A DNA stretch of 51,824 nt from an uncultured Prevotella sp. Its GTDB lineage: Bacteria > Bacteroidota > Bacteroidia > Bacteroidales > Bacteroidaceae. Under the pieces are notes generated by a model. It saw nothing but the letters and a program-made list of their open reading frames with translations, did not search any database and was not told the origin of the DNA. Position numbers and translations under genes: made by a program. Below are positions 34,096-42,944 of the stretch, piece by piece. Every line of letters begins with the position of its first letter. Position 1 is the stretch's first letter. The stretch is from contig URLI01000011.1 in NCBI GenBank assembly GCA_900548585.1, positions 1 to 51,824 of the forward strand, in the 5' to 3' direction.

Positions 34096-34422
34096 ATGAA
34101 AAAGACCATCATCATCACATTGGCATTGTTCGCAAGCCTCTGCACGTCCGCGCAGACAACCTACACTCGCAACGGCAACACGTTCGCTGCCGTTCAGACA
34201 CACCGCCGGCAGGATGTGCGCGCCAACGCCGACAGCACAAAGTACACCTTTGAGTGCAGCGACAAGAAAGTTCGCAACATTTGGATTGCCCGCACCGGCA
34301 GCTGCTTCGTTATCCGCAGGAGCAAGACCAAGGGAACGGAGTACCGTCAGTATTGCCCCCGCGAAGTTAGTGCAGCCATCTGCAAGGAAATAGGCAGAGA
34401 ATACAAACCCTCAAACAAGTAA
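34096..34422 (+). CDS. Small exported phage-encoded protein
   Basis: This 108-residue protein has a clear signal peptide (KKTIIITLALFASLCTSAQT, cleavage after about residue 20) and a beta-rich, basic mature part (SDKKVRNIWIARTGSCFVIR; CPREVSAAICKEIG) with three or four cysteines. An exported protein in an early phage operon is unusual; it could alter the envelope. Function unknown. Confidence 0.6.
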   Translation: MKKTIIITLALFASLCTSAQTTYTRNGNTFAAVQTHRRQDVRANADSTKYTFECSDKKVRNIWIARTGSCFVIRRSKTKGTEYRQYCPREVSAAICKEIGREYKPSNK

Positions 34423-34427
34423 GCCTT

Positions 34428-34664
34428 ATGAAAGAACTACTCATCCCATTCACCAACTGGCGCGTTCACGTGCTTGCCGTTCTCGGCATGGTCGCTGCCG
34501 TTCTCATCCTCTCAGAGGAAAGTGAAGACGCAAGCATGTTGTCTTTCCTTGTCTCCAAGGCCATCGGCTTCGGCATCGCCTACATCATCCACCGCCTCGG
34601 CAAGTACTGGGACAGCAAAGGTAAAATCAACGAACTGATGGCACTCGCCGACGAAGAGGACTGA
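34428..34664 (+). CDS. Small membrane protein of the phage early operon
   Basis: This 78-residue protein has two hydrophobic helices (about 13-29, VHVLAVLGMVAAVLIL, and 40-57, FLVSKAIGFGIAYII) and an acidic C-terminal tail. Tightly packed between neighbours. Function unknown. Confidence 0.55.
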   Translation: MKELLIPFTNWRVHVLAVLGMVAAVLILSEESEDASMLSFLVSKAIGFGIAYIIHRLGKYWDSKGKINELMALADEED

Positions 34665-34666
34665 CC

Positions 34667-34939
34667 ATGTTCAATCTCGAATTTCCCGACAAGGTGGTGT
34701 CATACGACACGTTCATGGACGACCTTTCATCGCGCATAGTTCGCAAGATGCAGCGTGCGGAGGCAGACCCTAAGACGGTCAGCCAACGAAAGGCTTACTC
34801 CATCTTCGGACGTGCCAATGTTGACCGCTGGCGCAAGGAGGGACGCATACATCCTTGCAAGCGTCCGGGAAAGGTGGAGTACTGCATGGCAGACTTACGA
34901 CTTCTTCAGCAGACGCAACAAGATTACTTCAAACGCTAA
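34667..34939 (+). CDS. Putative DNA-binding phage protein
   Basis: This 90-residue protein has a helix-turn-helix-like segment: SQRKAYSIFGRANVDRWRKE followed by GRIHPCKRPGKVEYCMADL, which resembles the winged-helix layout of small excisionase or MerR-like domains. It may be a regulator or excisionase; no direct evidence decides. Confidence 0.5.
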   Translation: MFNLEFPDKVVSYDTFMDDLSSRIVRKMQRAEADPKTVSQRKAYSIFGRANVDRWRKEGRIHPCKRPGKVEYCMADLRLLQQTQQDYFKR

Positions 34940-34944
34940 CGAAT

Positions 34945-35193
34945 ATGGATTACGCAATTTACAAAACTACCAACGGCAAGCACCCTCGCGTTATTCACCG
35001 CTTCACACAGGAGGCTTGCAACCACAAGGCAAAGGCTGCTGCGCGTGAAAAACTAAATGATATGTGGCTTCGTGTCCTCCAGCGTCCGATGCTCCATCAC
35101 AACCCCAAAGGTACAAAGGACGATTTCCAGTACGACTATATGACGAGCGTGAACACCTCTGAGTGCATCCGCTTCTACATAGACAAATTATAA
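34945..35193 (+). CDS. Small phage protein of unknown function
   Basis: This 82-residue protein begins MDYAIYKTTNGKHPRVIHRF and carries a basic helix (KAKAAAREKLNDMWLRVLQR). The frame is open upstream to 34855, but that overlaps the previous gene. It lies just before recT. Confidence 0.5.
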   Translation: MDYAIYKTTNGKHPRVIHRFTQEACNHKAKAAAREKLNDMWLRVLQRPMLHHNPKGTKDDFQYDYMTSVNTSECIRFYIDKL

Positions 35194-35219
35194 GTTAAAC
35201 CATTAAATATCGTATCAAC

Positions 35220-36149
35220 ATGAGCCAAATCAATCTCACCGTCGAACAGCTCAACAAAATGGGAGCATTCGGCATCGCGAAGTCCGGCACCGTCCGCGAC
35301 AAGTTCATCAACATCTACGACACCCTCTGGGGCGCGGGAACAGGAGAGCCTGCCTACGAGCGGGAAAGCATCTTCTTCAACAAACTGCTGCGCGACAACC
35401 CTGCACTGCAGAAGTCAACACCGTTCTCGCTATTCACGGCGTTAATCGACCTTGCCGTGTGCGGCCTGTCGTTGGAGCAAGGCACACGCGCACTCTGCTA
35501 CCTCCTCAACCGCAACGTGAACATCGGGACACGTGAGCATGCGCAGTGGGAGTGCCGTGCCGTCCTCACCATTTCAGCATACGGCGAACTGGTGCTGCGT
35601 GAGCGCGCAGGACAGATACGCCATGCCGACAACCCGGTGCTGGTGTACAGCAACGACGAGTTCAGCTTCACCGACACCGATGGCGCAAAGCGCGTGTCAT
35701 ACACCTGCCACCTGCCACACACCGGACAGCGAATCGTGGCTTGCTACCTACGCATCACCCGCGCAGATGGCAGCATCGACTACTCGGTAATGACGGAGGA
35801 AGACTGGGTGCGCCTCGCACAGTACAGCGCACGTCAGAACAAGAATGGTGGTGCCAACGCTCTATATGGAGTTGACCAGCAAGGTGTAGTCAATATTGAC
35901 AGTGGGTTCCTCATGGCGAAGTGTATCAAACACGCTTTCAAGACTTATCCGAAAGTCCGTATCGGACGTGGTACTGAGTTGCAGAGCCAGCAGGTTGAGG
36001 AGAAAGAAATCGAAATCAACGACGATTTGTATGGTGTTGACACCGAGACTGGCGAGGTCATGCAGCCAGAGCCACAGCCGTTTGGACCTCCTGCCAACGA
36101 CGTTTCTGCAGGTGTAACCGTAGATGCCGGTGACGATGATGGCTTCTAA
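35220..36149 (+). CDS. recT: RecT-family single-strand annealing protein
   Basis: This 309-residue protein anneals complementary single strands in phage recombination. It shows the RecT pattern: LRDNPALQKSTPFSLFTALI, DLAVCGLSLEQGTRALCYLL, the central strand-turn region (AVLTISAYGELVLRERAG) and SGFLMAKCIKHAFKTYPK, with an acidic, proline-rich C-terminal tail. The nuclease partner is encoded three genes downstream, giving a complete RecE/RecT-type module. Confidence 0.8.
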   Translation: MSQINLTVEQLNKMGAFGIAKSGTVRDKFINIYDTLWGAGTGEPAYERESIFFNKLLRDNPALQKSTPFSLFTALIDLAVCGLSLEQGTRALCYLLNRNVNIGTREHAQWECRAVLTISAYGELVLRERAGQIRHADNPVLVYSNDEFSFTDTDGAKRVSYTCHLPHTGQRIVACYLRITRADGSIDYSVMTEEDWVRLAQYSARQNKNGGANALYGVDQQGVVNIDSGFLMAKCIKHAFKTYPKVRIGRGTELQSQQVEEKEIEINDDLYGVDTETGEVMQPEPQPFGPPANDVSAGVTVDAGDDDGF

Positions 36150-36300
36150 CGAGAGAAAAGAAAGCGCGTGCAAGGGATGCCCGCAGACATCCAACTGCAT
36201 CAACGGCCTCTATTGTACGCGCCTCAACCGCTATGTGGAATATGCAATAGCGCAACCTTGCACACAAATCATTAACAATCAAAACAAAGTATCATCATGA
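36136..36300 (+). CDS. Small cysteine-rich phage protein
   Basis: This 54-residue frame contains SACKGCPQTSNCINGLYC, four cysteines in a zinc-finger-like spacing, and a fifth in QPCTQ. The start (36136 or 36139) overlaps the recT end by 14 bases, and the stop overlaps the next ATG (ATGA), so translation is coupled on both sides. It may bind zinc and act as an accessory to recombination; function unknown. Confidence 0.6.
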   Translation: MMASNERKESACKGCPQTSNCINGLYCTRLNRYVEYAIAQPCTQIINNQNKVSS

Positions 36301-37499
36301 CAACAGAAATAACAGTATTTGAGCCGCAGAACTTTGGCACTATCGTCAAGGCAGCGCCGCAGGCTTTCAAGGAGAACAGCGTTTCGCACGACCGTTGCAT
36401 CCAGTGCGGGAAGGAACTTCTCAGCCGTGCAAACAGCGAGGGAATGAACGATGCGCTCGACCAGGAAATAGCCGTGTTCATTGACAGGGCAAAGAAGACC
36501 GTGCGCAAGATGAACGGCAAGCGTTCCGCCGTAACACAGATTTTTGACAACATCCGCTCCGTCTATACAAAACTGGAAAACGAGGTTGACCCTGCAAAGA
36601 AAGGAACGGTTGCAGCACAGTTGCAGGACATACGCAACCAGTACGCTGCCAGGAAACGCGAGGAGCGTGAGGCCGAAATCCGGCGCAGGCAGGCGGAACA
36701 GATGAAAGCCGGCGCAAAGGAGAAGTATGCTGCCGAGGCGCACGAGGACATGATGCGCCAGTTCAACGCGCTGCTGGCTTCCGTATGCAACCGCATGACG
36801 GAACTCGACCGCGCGCTCACGCTCGACAACTACGCCGTCATACAGGATGGTGTCAGGAACACACCCGACAAGCTGCCGCAGGAATGGTTCGACAGTCTGC
36901 GTCCGTCGGTGCTGCTGCCCTCCTTCCTCTCACCCGAGGAAGCACGCGCTATCGCTGACGAGGTTAAGCGGAACATGAAAAAGCAATTCGATGAACAATT
37001 CACTTTTGAGATTTCCACCAACCGCGACGACATTCTTGACCGTATGCCATCCAAGCGTAAGGAATTGGAGCGCATTGCCAAAGCCAACAAGGAGGAGGCA
37101 GAGCGTATCAAGAAACAGATGGAGGAGCGCGAGCGCAAGGAAGCCGAACAGCGAGAGAAAGAACGCGCAGAGCGCGAGGCAAAGGAGAAGGCCGCTGCCG
37201 AACTCGCCGCGCAGAAGCAGGAAATGGACACGCTCTTTGGAGCGGCAGAACAGCAAGCGAGCCAGTACCAGCCGAAAACGTCGGTCAAAAAACGCATCAA
37301 CGTAATCAACCCGGAGGGCTTCATGCAGGTAGTTGGTATGTGGTGGGCGCAACTGGGCTGCACTCTCTCTGTTGCTGAACTTAAAAAGATTTTCTCAAAG
37401 CAACTGACATACTGCAACAAACTGGCTAACGACAAGGAACACCCAATCTTTATCCAGTCTGAGCATATTGAATACGTGGACGATGTAAAAGCAAAGTAA
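36297..37499 (+). CDS. Coiled-coil phage protein between RecT and the nuclease
   Basis: This 400-residue protein has a globular N-terminal part (about 1-115), two long charged helical stretches (about 115-145 and 255-320, for example KKQMEERERKEAEQREKERA) and a small C-terminal domain (NPEGFMQVVGMWWAQLGCTL). From memory it is a recurrent partner of recT in Bacteroidales phages, but its role is unknown; the coiled coils suggest a structural or clamp-like function on DNA. Confidence 0.65.
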   Translation: MTTEITVFEPQNFGTIVKAAPQAFKENSVSHDRCIQCGKELLSRANSEGMNDALDQEIAVFIDRAKKTVRKMNGKRSAVTQIFDNIRSVYTKLENEVDPAKKGTVAAQLQDIRNQYAARKREEREAEIRRRQAEQMKAGAKEKYAAEAHEDMMRQFNALLASVCNRMTELDRALTLDNYAVIQDGVRNTPDKLPQEWFDSLRPSVLLPSFLSPEEARAIADEVKRNMKKQFDEQFTFEISTNRDDILDRMPSKRKELERIAKANKEEAERIKKQMEERERKEAEQREKERAEREAKEKAAAELAAQKQEMDTLFGAAEQQASQYQPKTSVKKRINVINPEGFMQVVGMWWAQLGCTLSVAELKKIFSKQLTYCNKLANDKEHPIFIQSEHIEYVDDVKAK

Positions 37500-37501
37500 C
37501 T

Positions 37502-37897
37502 ATGTACGAAAGCGGATATTACCCAGCAGGTGCGGAGCATGACCCAAACGCTCCGTGGAACCAGTCAGACCACGAACCAGTATCGCAGGACATCGAGTAT
37601 TCTTGCACCATGCGTCGCACTGCAACCGTCGAGACTACAAACTATGTGCCTGGTACATGGGAAAAAGACGAGGACGGCTTTGGCTATCGTGACGGTGATG
37701 ATTTCTCCGATACCGATTGGCTGTCCGACTTCAAAGATACCTATCGTACACCGAAAGAACTCATTGACCTGCTCAAAGAAACAGCCAAAGAACTTGCCGA
37801 TGGCAAGATGCCTAACAAGCTAAAATCGTTTTGGCAAGACATAATGGCTGACTGCGAAAACTGGAGTATCGACGATGAAGAAACAGAAATGCTTTGA
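37502..37897 (+). CDS. Acidic phage protein of unknown function
   Basis: This 131-residue, highly acidic protein contains TNYVPGTWEKDEDGFGYRDG and TPKELIDLLKETAKELADG. It follows the coiled-coil protein by 2 bases and ends 2 bases before the nuclease ATG. No family recognised; its acidity could suit a DNA-mimic or nuclease-modulating role, which is speculation. Confidence 0.55.
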   Translation: MYESGYYPAGAEHDPNAPWNQSDHEPVSQDIEYSCTMRRTATVETTNYVPGTWEKDEDGFGYRDGDDFSDTDWLSDFKDTYRTPKELIDLLKETAKELADGKMPNKLKSFWQDIMADCENWSIDDEETEML

Positions 37898-37899
37898 TT

Positions 37900-38562
37900 A
37901 TGATGAATATCCAAGATATAAACTACTACGAGCGAAGTGAGGTCAGCAACTCTGACCTCACCGAACTCAAAAACCTGCTCCATCCGCGCCTACAGTTTGG
38001 TGATAAGGAAGCAGCGTTCCGCTTCGGCTCTCTTGTCGATGCCATCATCACAGAACCCGACCGCGTGAACTACTACCAGTTCACCGTTGACGATGTTCAG
38101 TACACGGAAGACGAGTTCCGTCACGCACAAGAAATGTACCGTTCGCTTCGTCGGGAGGCTCGCAATGATGCTTTTCTTGCAAAGGTGCTGGAGATTGCGG
38201 ACACGCAACGCTGTATGGTAAATAAGCAACAGCAGTTTGAGTATGGTGGGTTTGTTTTCACTCTCGACATTCGCTGCAAGTGGGATTGGTTCCTTGACCT
38301 TTTCGGCTTCGGTGGCGACCTCAAAACGACTTTCGCTTCTACGCAGAAAGAATTTGACGAGGCTGTGGACTTCTTCGACTGGGACAGGAGCCGTGCATGG
38401 TACATGGATATTGCGCACTCCGACCGTGATTTCATCTACGGCATAAGCAAAAAGAACTGTTGCGTGTTCAAGAAATTTATAAACCGCGACGATGCAATCT
38501 ACAAACGTGGACGTGAGAAATATGAAGAACTGGCTTTCCAATACTGGTGTCTGAACCTATAA
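37900..38562 (+). CDS. RecE-like PD-(D/E)XK exonuclease
   Basis: This 220-residue protein fits the phage exonuclease group (DUF3799/ExoVIII-like). FRFGSLVDAIITEPDRV is the helix that opens the fold; FTLDIRCKWDWF carries the first acidic residue (Asp 123), and GGDLKTT gives the D-x-K catalytic pair (Asp 140, Lys 142); DRSRAWYMD follows as the usual Q/R-xx-xY helix. It would resect double-stranded ends to make substrate for RecT. A TTG at 37894 is in frame; ATG 37900 or 37903 is preferred. Confidence 0.75.
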   Translation: MMNIQDINYYERSEVSNSDLTELKNLLHPRLQFGDKEAAFRFGSLVDAIITEPDRVNYYQFTVDDVQYTEDEFRHAQEMYRSLRREARNDAFLAKVLEIADTQRCMVNKQQQFEYGGFVFTLDIRCKWDWFLDLFGFGGDLKTTFASTQKEFDEAVDFFDWDRSRAWYMDIAHSDRDFIYGISKKNCCVFKKFINRDDAIYKRGREKYEELAFQYWCLNL

Positions 38563-38574
38563 ACACTTACAATC

Positions 38575-38802
38575 ATGGAAGACAACAAAATCACACAAAA
38601 GAATTTCATCCTGCGCCACTTGCAGGAGTTTGGAAGCATCGAGCCGCTTGCGGCACTGCGTGAATACGGCTGCTACCGTCTTGGAGCCGTGATATTCCGC
38701 CTGCGCGCCGAGGGATACAACATCACAACAGAGCAGATGGAGGCAAGAAGCAAGATAACAGGACGTCCTGTACGGTTCGCAAAGTATATACTGCACGCTT
38801 GA
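38575..38802 (+). CDS. Small winged-helix phage protein
   Basis: This 75-residue protein contains QKNFILRHLQEFGSIEPLAA, LREYGCYRLGAVIFRLRAEG and a wing-like end. This is the small helix-turn-helix family that often sits before phage helicases. It probably binds DNA; regulatory or replication role not determined. One base separates it from the helicase ATG. Confidence 0.65.
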   Translation: MEDNKITQKNFILRHLQEFGSIEPLAALREYGCYRLGAVIFRLRAEGYNITTEQMEARSKITGRPVRFAKYILHA

Positions 38803-38803
38803 T

Positions 38804-40225
38804 ATGAACGCACTACGACATAACTTGAGGATTGAGCCGTACCCATACCAGCGGGAGGGGATATGCTTCGGGCTTGAAAAGCGCCGCTTGCTCATAGGCG
38901 ACGAGCCGGGACTTGGCAAGACGCTACAGTCCATCGGCATCGTCGATACGGCCAACGCCTACCCTGCCCTTGTCATCTGCCCGTCCTCTCTTAAAATAAA
39001 CTGGCAGCGTGAGTTTGAGAAGTTCACCAACAAGAAAGCACTTGTACTTGACAACGCTACACGCACGGCATGGCCATACTTCCTGCAAATGGGTATGTTC
39101 CATGTTGCCATCGTCAACTACGAGAGCCTGCGCAAGTATTTCGTTTGGGACATCAATTCTTCAGACCGTCGCTCTTTCCGGCTCAAGGATGTGGTGTTCA
39201 ACGATGCCATCAAGGTATTCCGCTCTGTTATCATAGACGAGAGCCACCGCGTAAAAGACCCGTCAGCACAGCAGACCATCTTCACACGCGGCATTGCCGA
39301 CGGCAAGCAGTGGCGCATACTGCTTTCGGGCACGCCGGTGGTGAACCGGGCAGAAGACCTCGTATCGCAACTATCCATCATGGGACGCTTGCAGGAGTTC
39401 GGAGGCCGCGCCAAGTTCCTTGCCGACTACGGAGAGAACGACAACCTCGACGAGCTTTCCGCACAACTCTACCACCGCTGCATGATACGCCGTGAAAAGG
39501 CAAAGGTGCTGACGCAACTGCCCGACAAGACGCGTACAGACCTCTATGTGGAAATCGCCAATCGTGAGGAATACGAACTTGCAGCGGAAGACCTTGCCGA
39601 GTACCTGCGTCAATATAAGGAGTGCTCCGATTGGGAGATACGTCGCAAGATGCGCATGGAGGCTCTTGTCAAGTTCATGACACTGCGCTCGCTCTCTGCC
39701 AAGGGTAAGGTGAAACAGGCCGTTGACTTCGTGCGCGTATTCCTCGCCAGCGGCAAACCGCTCATCCTGTTCTGCTCACTCCATGAGATTGTAGATGAAC
39801 TGTGCAACGCGTTTCCTGATGCTGTACGCGTTACTGGCCGCGACAGCGCACAGGAGAAGCAAGCCGCCGTCGACAGTTTCCAAAGTGGCGACAGCCCACT
39901 TATCATCTGCTCCATCAAGGCAGCTGGTGTCGGTCTCACGCTTACAGCCTCATCCAACGTGGCGTTCATCGAACTGCCGTGGACATATGCCGACTGCTGC
40001 CAATGTGAAGACCGGGCACACCGCATCGGACAGAAAGATAATGTCACCTGCTACTATCTGCTCGGACAGCACACCATCGACCCGGTACTCTACCGCATCA
40101 TACACAGGAAGAAGTCAATCGCCAGTCAGATAATGGCGGCGGATGATGACATACCGACCGATGAACTCTATTTCAACGAACTGCAATCGGCTTTCCTCAC
40201 AGACTACAACGATGAACACAAATGA
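38804..40225 (+). CDS. SNF2-family helicase/ATPase
   Basis: This 473-residue superfamily 2 protein has motif I LLIGDEPGLGKTLQSIGI, motif II IIDESHRVKD (DESH), motif III RILLSGTPVVN, and in the second RecA-like domain ICSIKAAGVGLTLTASSNV and the arginine-finger motif CEDRAHRIGQKD. This compact form lacks extra chromatin domains and is common in phages, where it remodels or translocates on double-stranded DNA during replication or recombination. The stop overlaps the next small gene. Confidence 0.9.
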   Translation: MNALRHNLRIEPYPYQREGICFGLEKRRLLIGDEPGLGKTLQSIGIVDTANAYPALVICPSSLKINWQREFEKFTNKKALVLDNATRTAWPYFLQMGMFHVAIVNYESLRKYFVWDINSSDRRSFRLKDVVFNDAIKVFRSVIIDESHRVKDPSAQQTIFTRGIADGKQWRILLSGTPVVNRAEDLVSQLSIMGRLQEFGGRAKFLADYGENDNLDELSAQLYHRCMIRREKAKVLTQLPDKTRTDLYVEIANREEYELAAEDLAEYLRQYKECSDWEIRRKMRMEALVKFMTLRSLSAKGKVKQAVDFVRVFLASGKPLILFCSLHEIVDELCNAFPDAVRVTGRDSAQEKQAAVDSFQSGDSPLIICSIKAAGVGLTLTASSNVAFIELPWTYADCCQCEDRAHRIGQKDNVTCYYLLGQHTIDPVLYRIIHRKKSIASQIMAADDDIPTDELYFNELQSAFLTDYNDEHK

Positions 40226-40395
40226 AAGAAATATCAAACCGCCAGTTCAGCCAACTGACAGAGAAGTTGCCTCGTATCTTGGCTCTCGCTCGTGGGGCAA
40301 GACGCTCACTTACGCTTCGTCAGTACGAGGACATCAGACAACTTCAACTACTCCATAATCAACTCGTAAAGAAAAAGTTTAACAAGGAAAAATAA
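40222..40395 (+). CDS. Very small basic phage protein
   Basis: This 57-residue frame from ATG 40222 to TAA 40393-40395 contains FSQLTEKLPRILALARGARR and RQYEDIRQLQLLHNQLVKKK. ATG overlaps the helicase stop (ATGA), which supports it over the other frame through the same bases. Helical, strongly basic; unknown function. Confidence 0.55.
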   Translation: MKEISNRQFSQLTEKLPRILALARGARRSLTLRQYEDIRQLQLLHNQLVKKKFNKEK

Positions 40396-40403
40396 AAGAC
40401 ATC

Positions 40404-40700
40404 ATGACAAAGAATGACATTATCCACCAGTTGGTGAAGCGTACAGACCTCACCACATCACAGGCAACACATGCCGTTGAAAACCTCATCGACATCATAG
40501 CCGATGCTCTTGTATCCGGAGACACCATACTGCTGCGTGGCTTCGGCACTATAAAGACCGTGCGGCGTGCGGCAAAGACTGCACGCAACATCAGCACTGG
40601 TGCTGTTGTCAAAGTCCCGTCTCGCCGACAGGTGAAGTTCATTGCTTACAACCAACTGCAATCACGCATCGACCATGAACACAAGGATATTATTCGCTAA
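40404..40700 (+). CDS. HU/IHF-type DNA-bending protein
   Basis: This 98-residue protein has the HU fold order: two N-terminal helices (IIHQLVKRTDLTTSQATHAV), strand GDTILLRGFGTIKTVRRAAK, and the DNA-binding arm region ending in VKVPSRRQVKFIAYNQL. The usual arm tip RNP is replaced by ISTGAVVKVPS. It probably helps phage replication or recombination. Its end overlaps the next gene by 26 bases. Confidence 0.85.
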   Translation: MTKNDIIHQLVKRTDLTTSQATHAVENLIDIIADALVSGDTILLRGFGTIKTVRRAAKTARNISTGAVVKVPSRRQVKFIAYNQLQSRIDHEHKDIIR

Positions 40701-41028
40701 GGCCAAGACCAACAAGTACCATGCCGAGAAATCGGGTGGCTATGCATCGCGCAAGGAACACAGACGCGCCAACGAGCTGCGCTTGATGCAGCGTGCCGGA
40801 CTTATCTCCAACCTGCGCGAACAAGTACCCTACGAGTTGATACCTACCCAGCGTGGTGCTGATGGCAAAGTGATTGAACGCGCCTGCTCCTACATTGCGG
40901 ACTTCGTTTATGACACCAAGGATGGCAAACACATCGTCGAAGACACCAAGGGAGTACGTACCGACGTGTACCGTATCAAACGGAAGCTCATGCTCCTCGT
41001 GTACGGAATAAGAATTACTGAACGGTAA
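40675..41028 (+). CDS. DUF1064 phage nuclease
   Basis: This 117-residue protein matches the DUF1064 pattern: NKYHAEKSGGYASRKEHRRA, LRLMQRAGLISNLREQVPYE, YIADFVYDTKDGKHIVEDTKG (here D in ADF and ED-x-K form a PD-(D/E)XK-like centre) and DVYRIKRKLM. Members are small phage endonucleases, possibly junction resolvases. Start chosen at 40675, overlapping the HU gene; an in-frame ATG at 40642 is less likely. Confidence 0.8.
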   Translation: MNTRILFAKAKTNKYHAEKSGGYASRKEHRRANELRLMQRAGLISNLREQVPYELIPTQRGADGKVIERACSYIADFVYDTKDGKHIVEDTKGVRTDVYRIKRKLMLLVYGIRITER

Positions 41029-41041
41029 ACAATATTTGACA

Positions 41042-41809
41042 ATGGGAAAGCAAGTAAAGATAACCAACTATTTCTCTCACGACAGCAACGCCCGTAACGA
41101 TGAGAAGCTCATACGCTTGCGCATGAAGCATGGTGCAGCAGGATATGGAGTTTACTTTATGATACTCGAACGGTTGAGGGAGGAAAAGAGTTATAAGAGC
41201 GTCAAAGATTACAATATGATAGCCTTTGACTTTCGTGTCGATGCTGCCATAGTCAAGTCTGTAGTTGAAGACTTCGGGCTATTTGTCCTTACAGATGATG
41301 GTAAGTACTTCTATTCCGACAGTTTCAACAATCGAATGGAAGCAAAGGATGCCAAACGAAATCACCGTTCTGAGAGTGCAAAGATTGGTGCAAAAGCAAG
41401 ATGGAGCAAGAAAAATGCACAGACAGATGAGCGACTAAAGGATAATCCCACGCCCAAACCAGCACCTACACCCAAGCCGGCACCAGTAGGGACACCTGCC
41501 ACTGATAACGCGGATTACCTCATCCGCTTCTTCAGCAAAGAGAACAAAGCCAACCTTGAAGTGCTGCTGCTGAACCTCGGACTGAAACCTAAAGACCTGC
41601 CGAAATTGAAGAAAACGGCAAAAGATGTGGTCGCGGAATGGGAACTGTCCAACAAGCAACACCAAGACTACACCGACTGGTCACAACATCTTATCGCCAC
41701 AATGCGCGTTAAGGTTAAAGACAAGCAAGAGGCAAAGGGCATAGAAACAGAACCGCCATCAACTGCAGACTATCAGTATGACAGTGGCTTTGGAAGCAAA
41801 GATGTATAA
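41042..41809 (+). CDS. DUF4373 phage replication initiation protein
   Basis: This 255-residue protein has the N-terminal domain NYFSHDSNARNDEKLIRLRM, GAAGYGVYFMILERLREE (Lin1244/Lin1753-like winged helix) found in initiators of Bacteroidales phages, a linker rich in Pro/Lys (about 135-160), and a helical C-terminal domain. It should bind the phage origin and recruit the helicase loader encoded next. A TTG at 41036 is in frame; ATG 41042 is chosen. Confidence 0.82.
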   Translation: MGKQVKITNYFSHDSNARNDEKLIRLRMKHGAAGYGVYFMILERLREEKSYKSVKDYNMIAFDFRVDAAIVKSVVEDFGLFVLTDDGKYFYSDSFNNRMEAKDAKRNHRSESAKIGAKARWSKKNAQTDERLKDNPTPKPAPTPKPAPVGTPATDNADYLIRFFSKENKANLEVLLLNLGLKPKDLPKLKKTAKDVVAEWELSNKQHQDYTDWSQHLIATMRVKVKDKQEAKGIETEPPSTADYQYDSGFGSKDV

Positions 41810-41826
41810 CCCTCTAAATTATAACA

Positions 41827-42618
41827 ATGGAAGATAAGCAAATGACAGAGGAACAAAAGCGTGAGGCACAACAGAAAGCAACTCTCGCACGGATGCACAT
41901 CAGCACACTTAATCAATGTATGGAACGTGCATGGAAAAAGATGCAGCAGGAAAAAGAGAAGTCACAAGACCTTTCCATCAAAGAAGTGTTTGACGCTCAT
42001 GCCCAAACGCTCATGTGGGTGGCTAACAATGTGGTGCTGGCTCACCAGAGGCGAAAGTTCGTCGTTGACGATGACAACCGCGACGTGCTGCGCTTCCTGC
42101 TATACTACTTCAACGGATGTCAACTCGCAGAAGACGTGTTCCCTGGCCGTGGCTACAAACTCCACAAGCACATCATGCTCATGGGGGCGGTGGGCACTGG
42201 CAAGACATTGCTCATGCAAATCTTCTCCGAGTACCTGCGCATCACGGAAAACCCCCGTTACTTCCACAACCTTTCCGTCACGCAGATGGTCAACTACTAC
42301 ACGCTGCACAACAACCTCGACCGATACACCTTCCACGAGGAGGAAAACCGAGGCTTCCAATGCACCCCCGTAAACATCTGCCTCAACGACATCGGAGTGC
42401 AGTCCACCAAGTTCTACGGCATTGACACCGACACGCTGACAACAGAGTTCCTGCATGCCCGCAACGAGATTTGGACACAGTACCACAAGATGGCACACCT
42501 CACCACAAACCTCACCACCGGGCAACTCAAACAGAAGTACAAGGATGGCTTCGGGAGACTGCTCGACCGCTTCAAGACATACAACATCATCCCTCTCACT
42601 GGGGATAGCAGAAGATAA
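41827..42618 (+). CDS. DnaC-like helicase loader ATPase
   Basis: This 263-residue AAA+ protein has Walker A GAVGTGKTLLMQIF (residues about 124-131), a Walker B-like strand ICLNDIGVQ with a single acidic residue, sensor-1 segment LTTNLTTGQL and the arginine-containing end DRFKTYNIIPLTGDSRR. With the DUF4373 initiator just upstream, it likely loads the host replicative helicase at the phage origin. The Walker B glutamate is not evident. Confidence 0.82.
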   Translation: MEDKQMTEEQKREAQQKATLARMHISTLNQCMERAWKKMQQEKEKSQDLSIKEVFDAHAQTLMWVANNVVLAHQRRKFVVDDDNRDVLRFLLYYFNGCQLAEDVFPGRGYKLHKHIMLMGAVGTGKTLLMQIFSEYLRITENPRYFHNLSVTQMVNYYTLHNNLDRYTFHEEENRGFQCTPVNICLNDIGVQSTKFYGIDTDTLTTEFLHARNEIWTQYHKMAHLTTNLTTGQLKQKYKDGFGRLLDRFKTYNIIPLTGDSRR

Positions 42619-42650
42619 CTTTTTTATTCACTCATAAATTTCAAAACAGT

Positions 42651-42941
42651 ATGACAAAAGATTTCATTCCAGAAACCGGCCACGCCACTTCGCTTGTCGA
42701 AGAATTGCAACCGATGTTCTGCTCTCGCGCTTCACTGCTGCAAGCACAGGACAAGTTGACGAACAATCCCGACATGGATTGTCAAATGCGCCTACGTTTC
42801 GCTGATGGCTCGGAAGTCGCGCTCAAAATCAAGCGTGCCGACATTGAGAACATCATCACGGAACACATTAGCACTATTGAAACCAGCATACACAATACGC
42901 TGGACGAGATTGTAACAGAAGAAACAAAACAAAACAGCTAA
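42651..42941 (+). CDS. Phage protein of unknown function
   Basis: This 96-residue acidic protein contains TGHATSLVEELQPMFCSRAS and RFADGSEVALKIKRADIENI. No recognised family. It lies 32 bases after the loader gene and three bases before the DUF4494 gene. Confidence 0.55.
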   Translation: MTKDFIPETGHATSLVEELQPMFCSRASLLQAQDKLTNNPDMDCQMRLRFADGSEVALKIKRADIENIITEHISTIETSIHNTLDEIVTEETKQNS

Positions 42942-42944
42942 ATC

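Noticed and set aside
40143..40358. Alternative 71-codon frame after the helicase
   Set aside because: The other frame from 40222 has its ATG overlapping the helicase stop and a better protein-like sequence; this one is low-complexity Ser/Thr/Arg.
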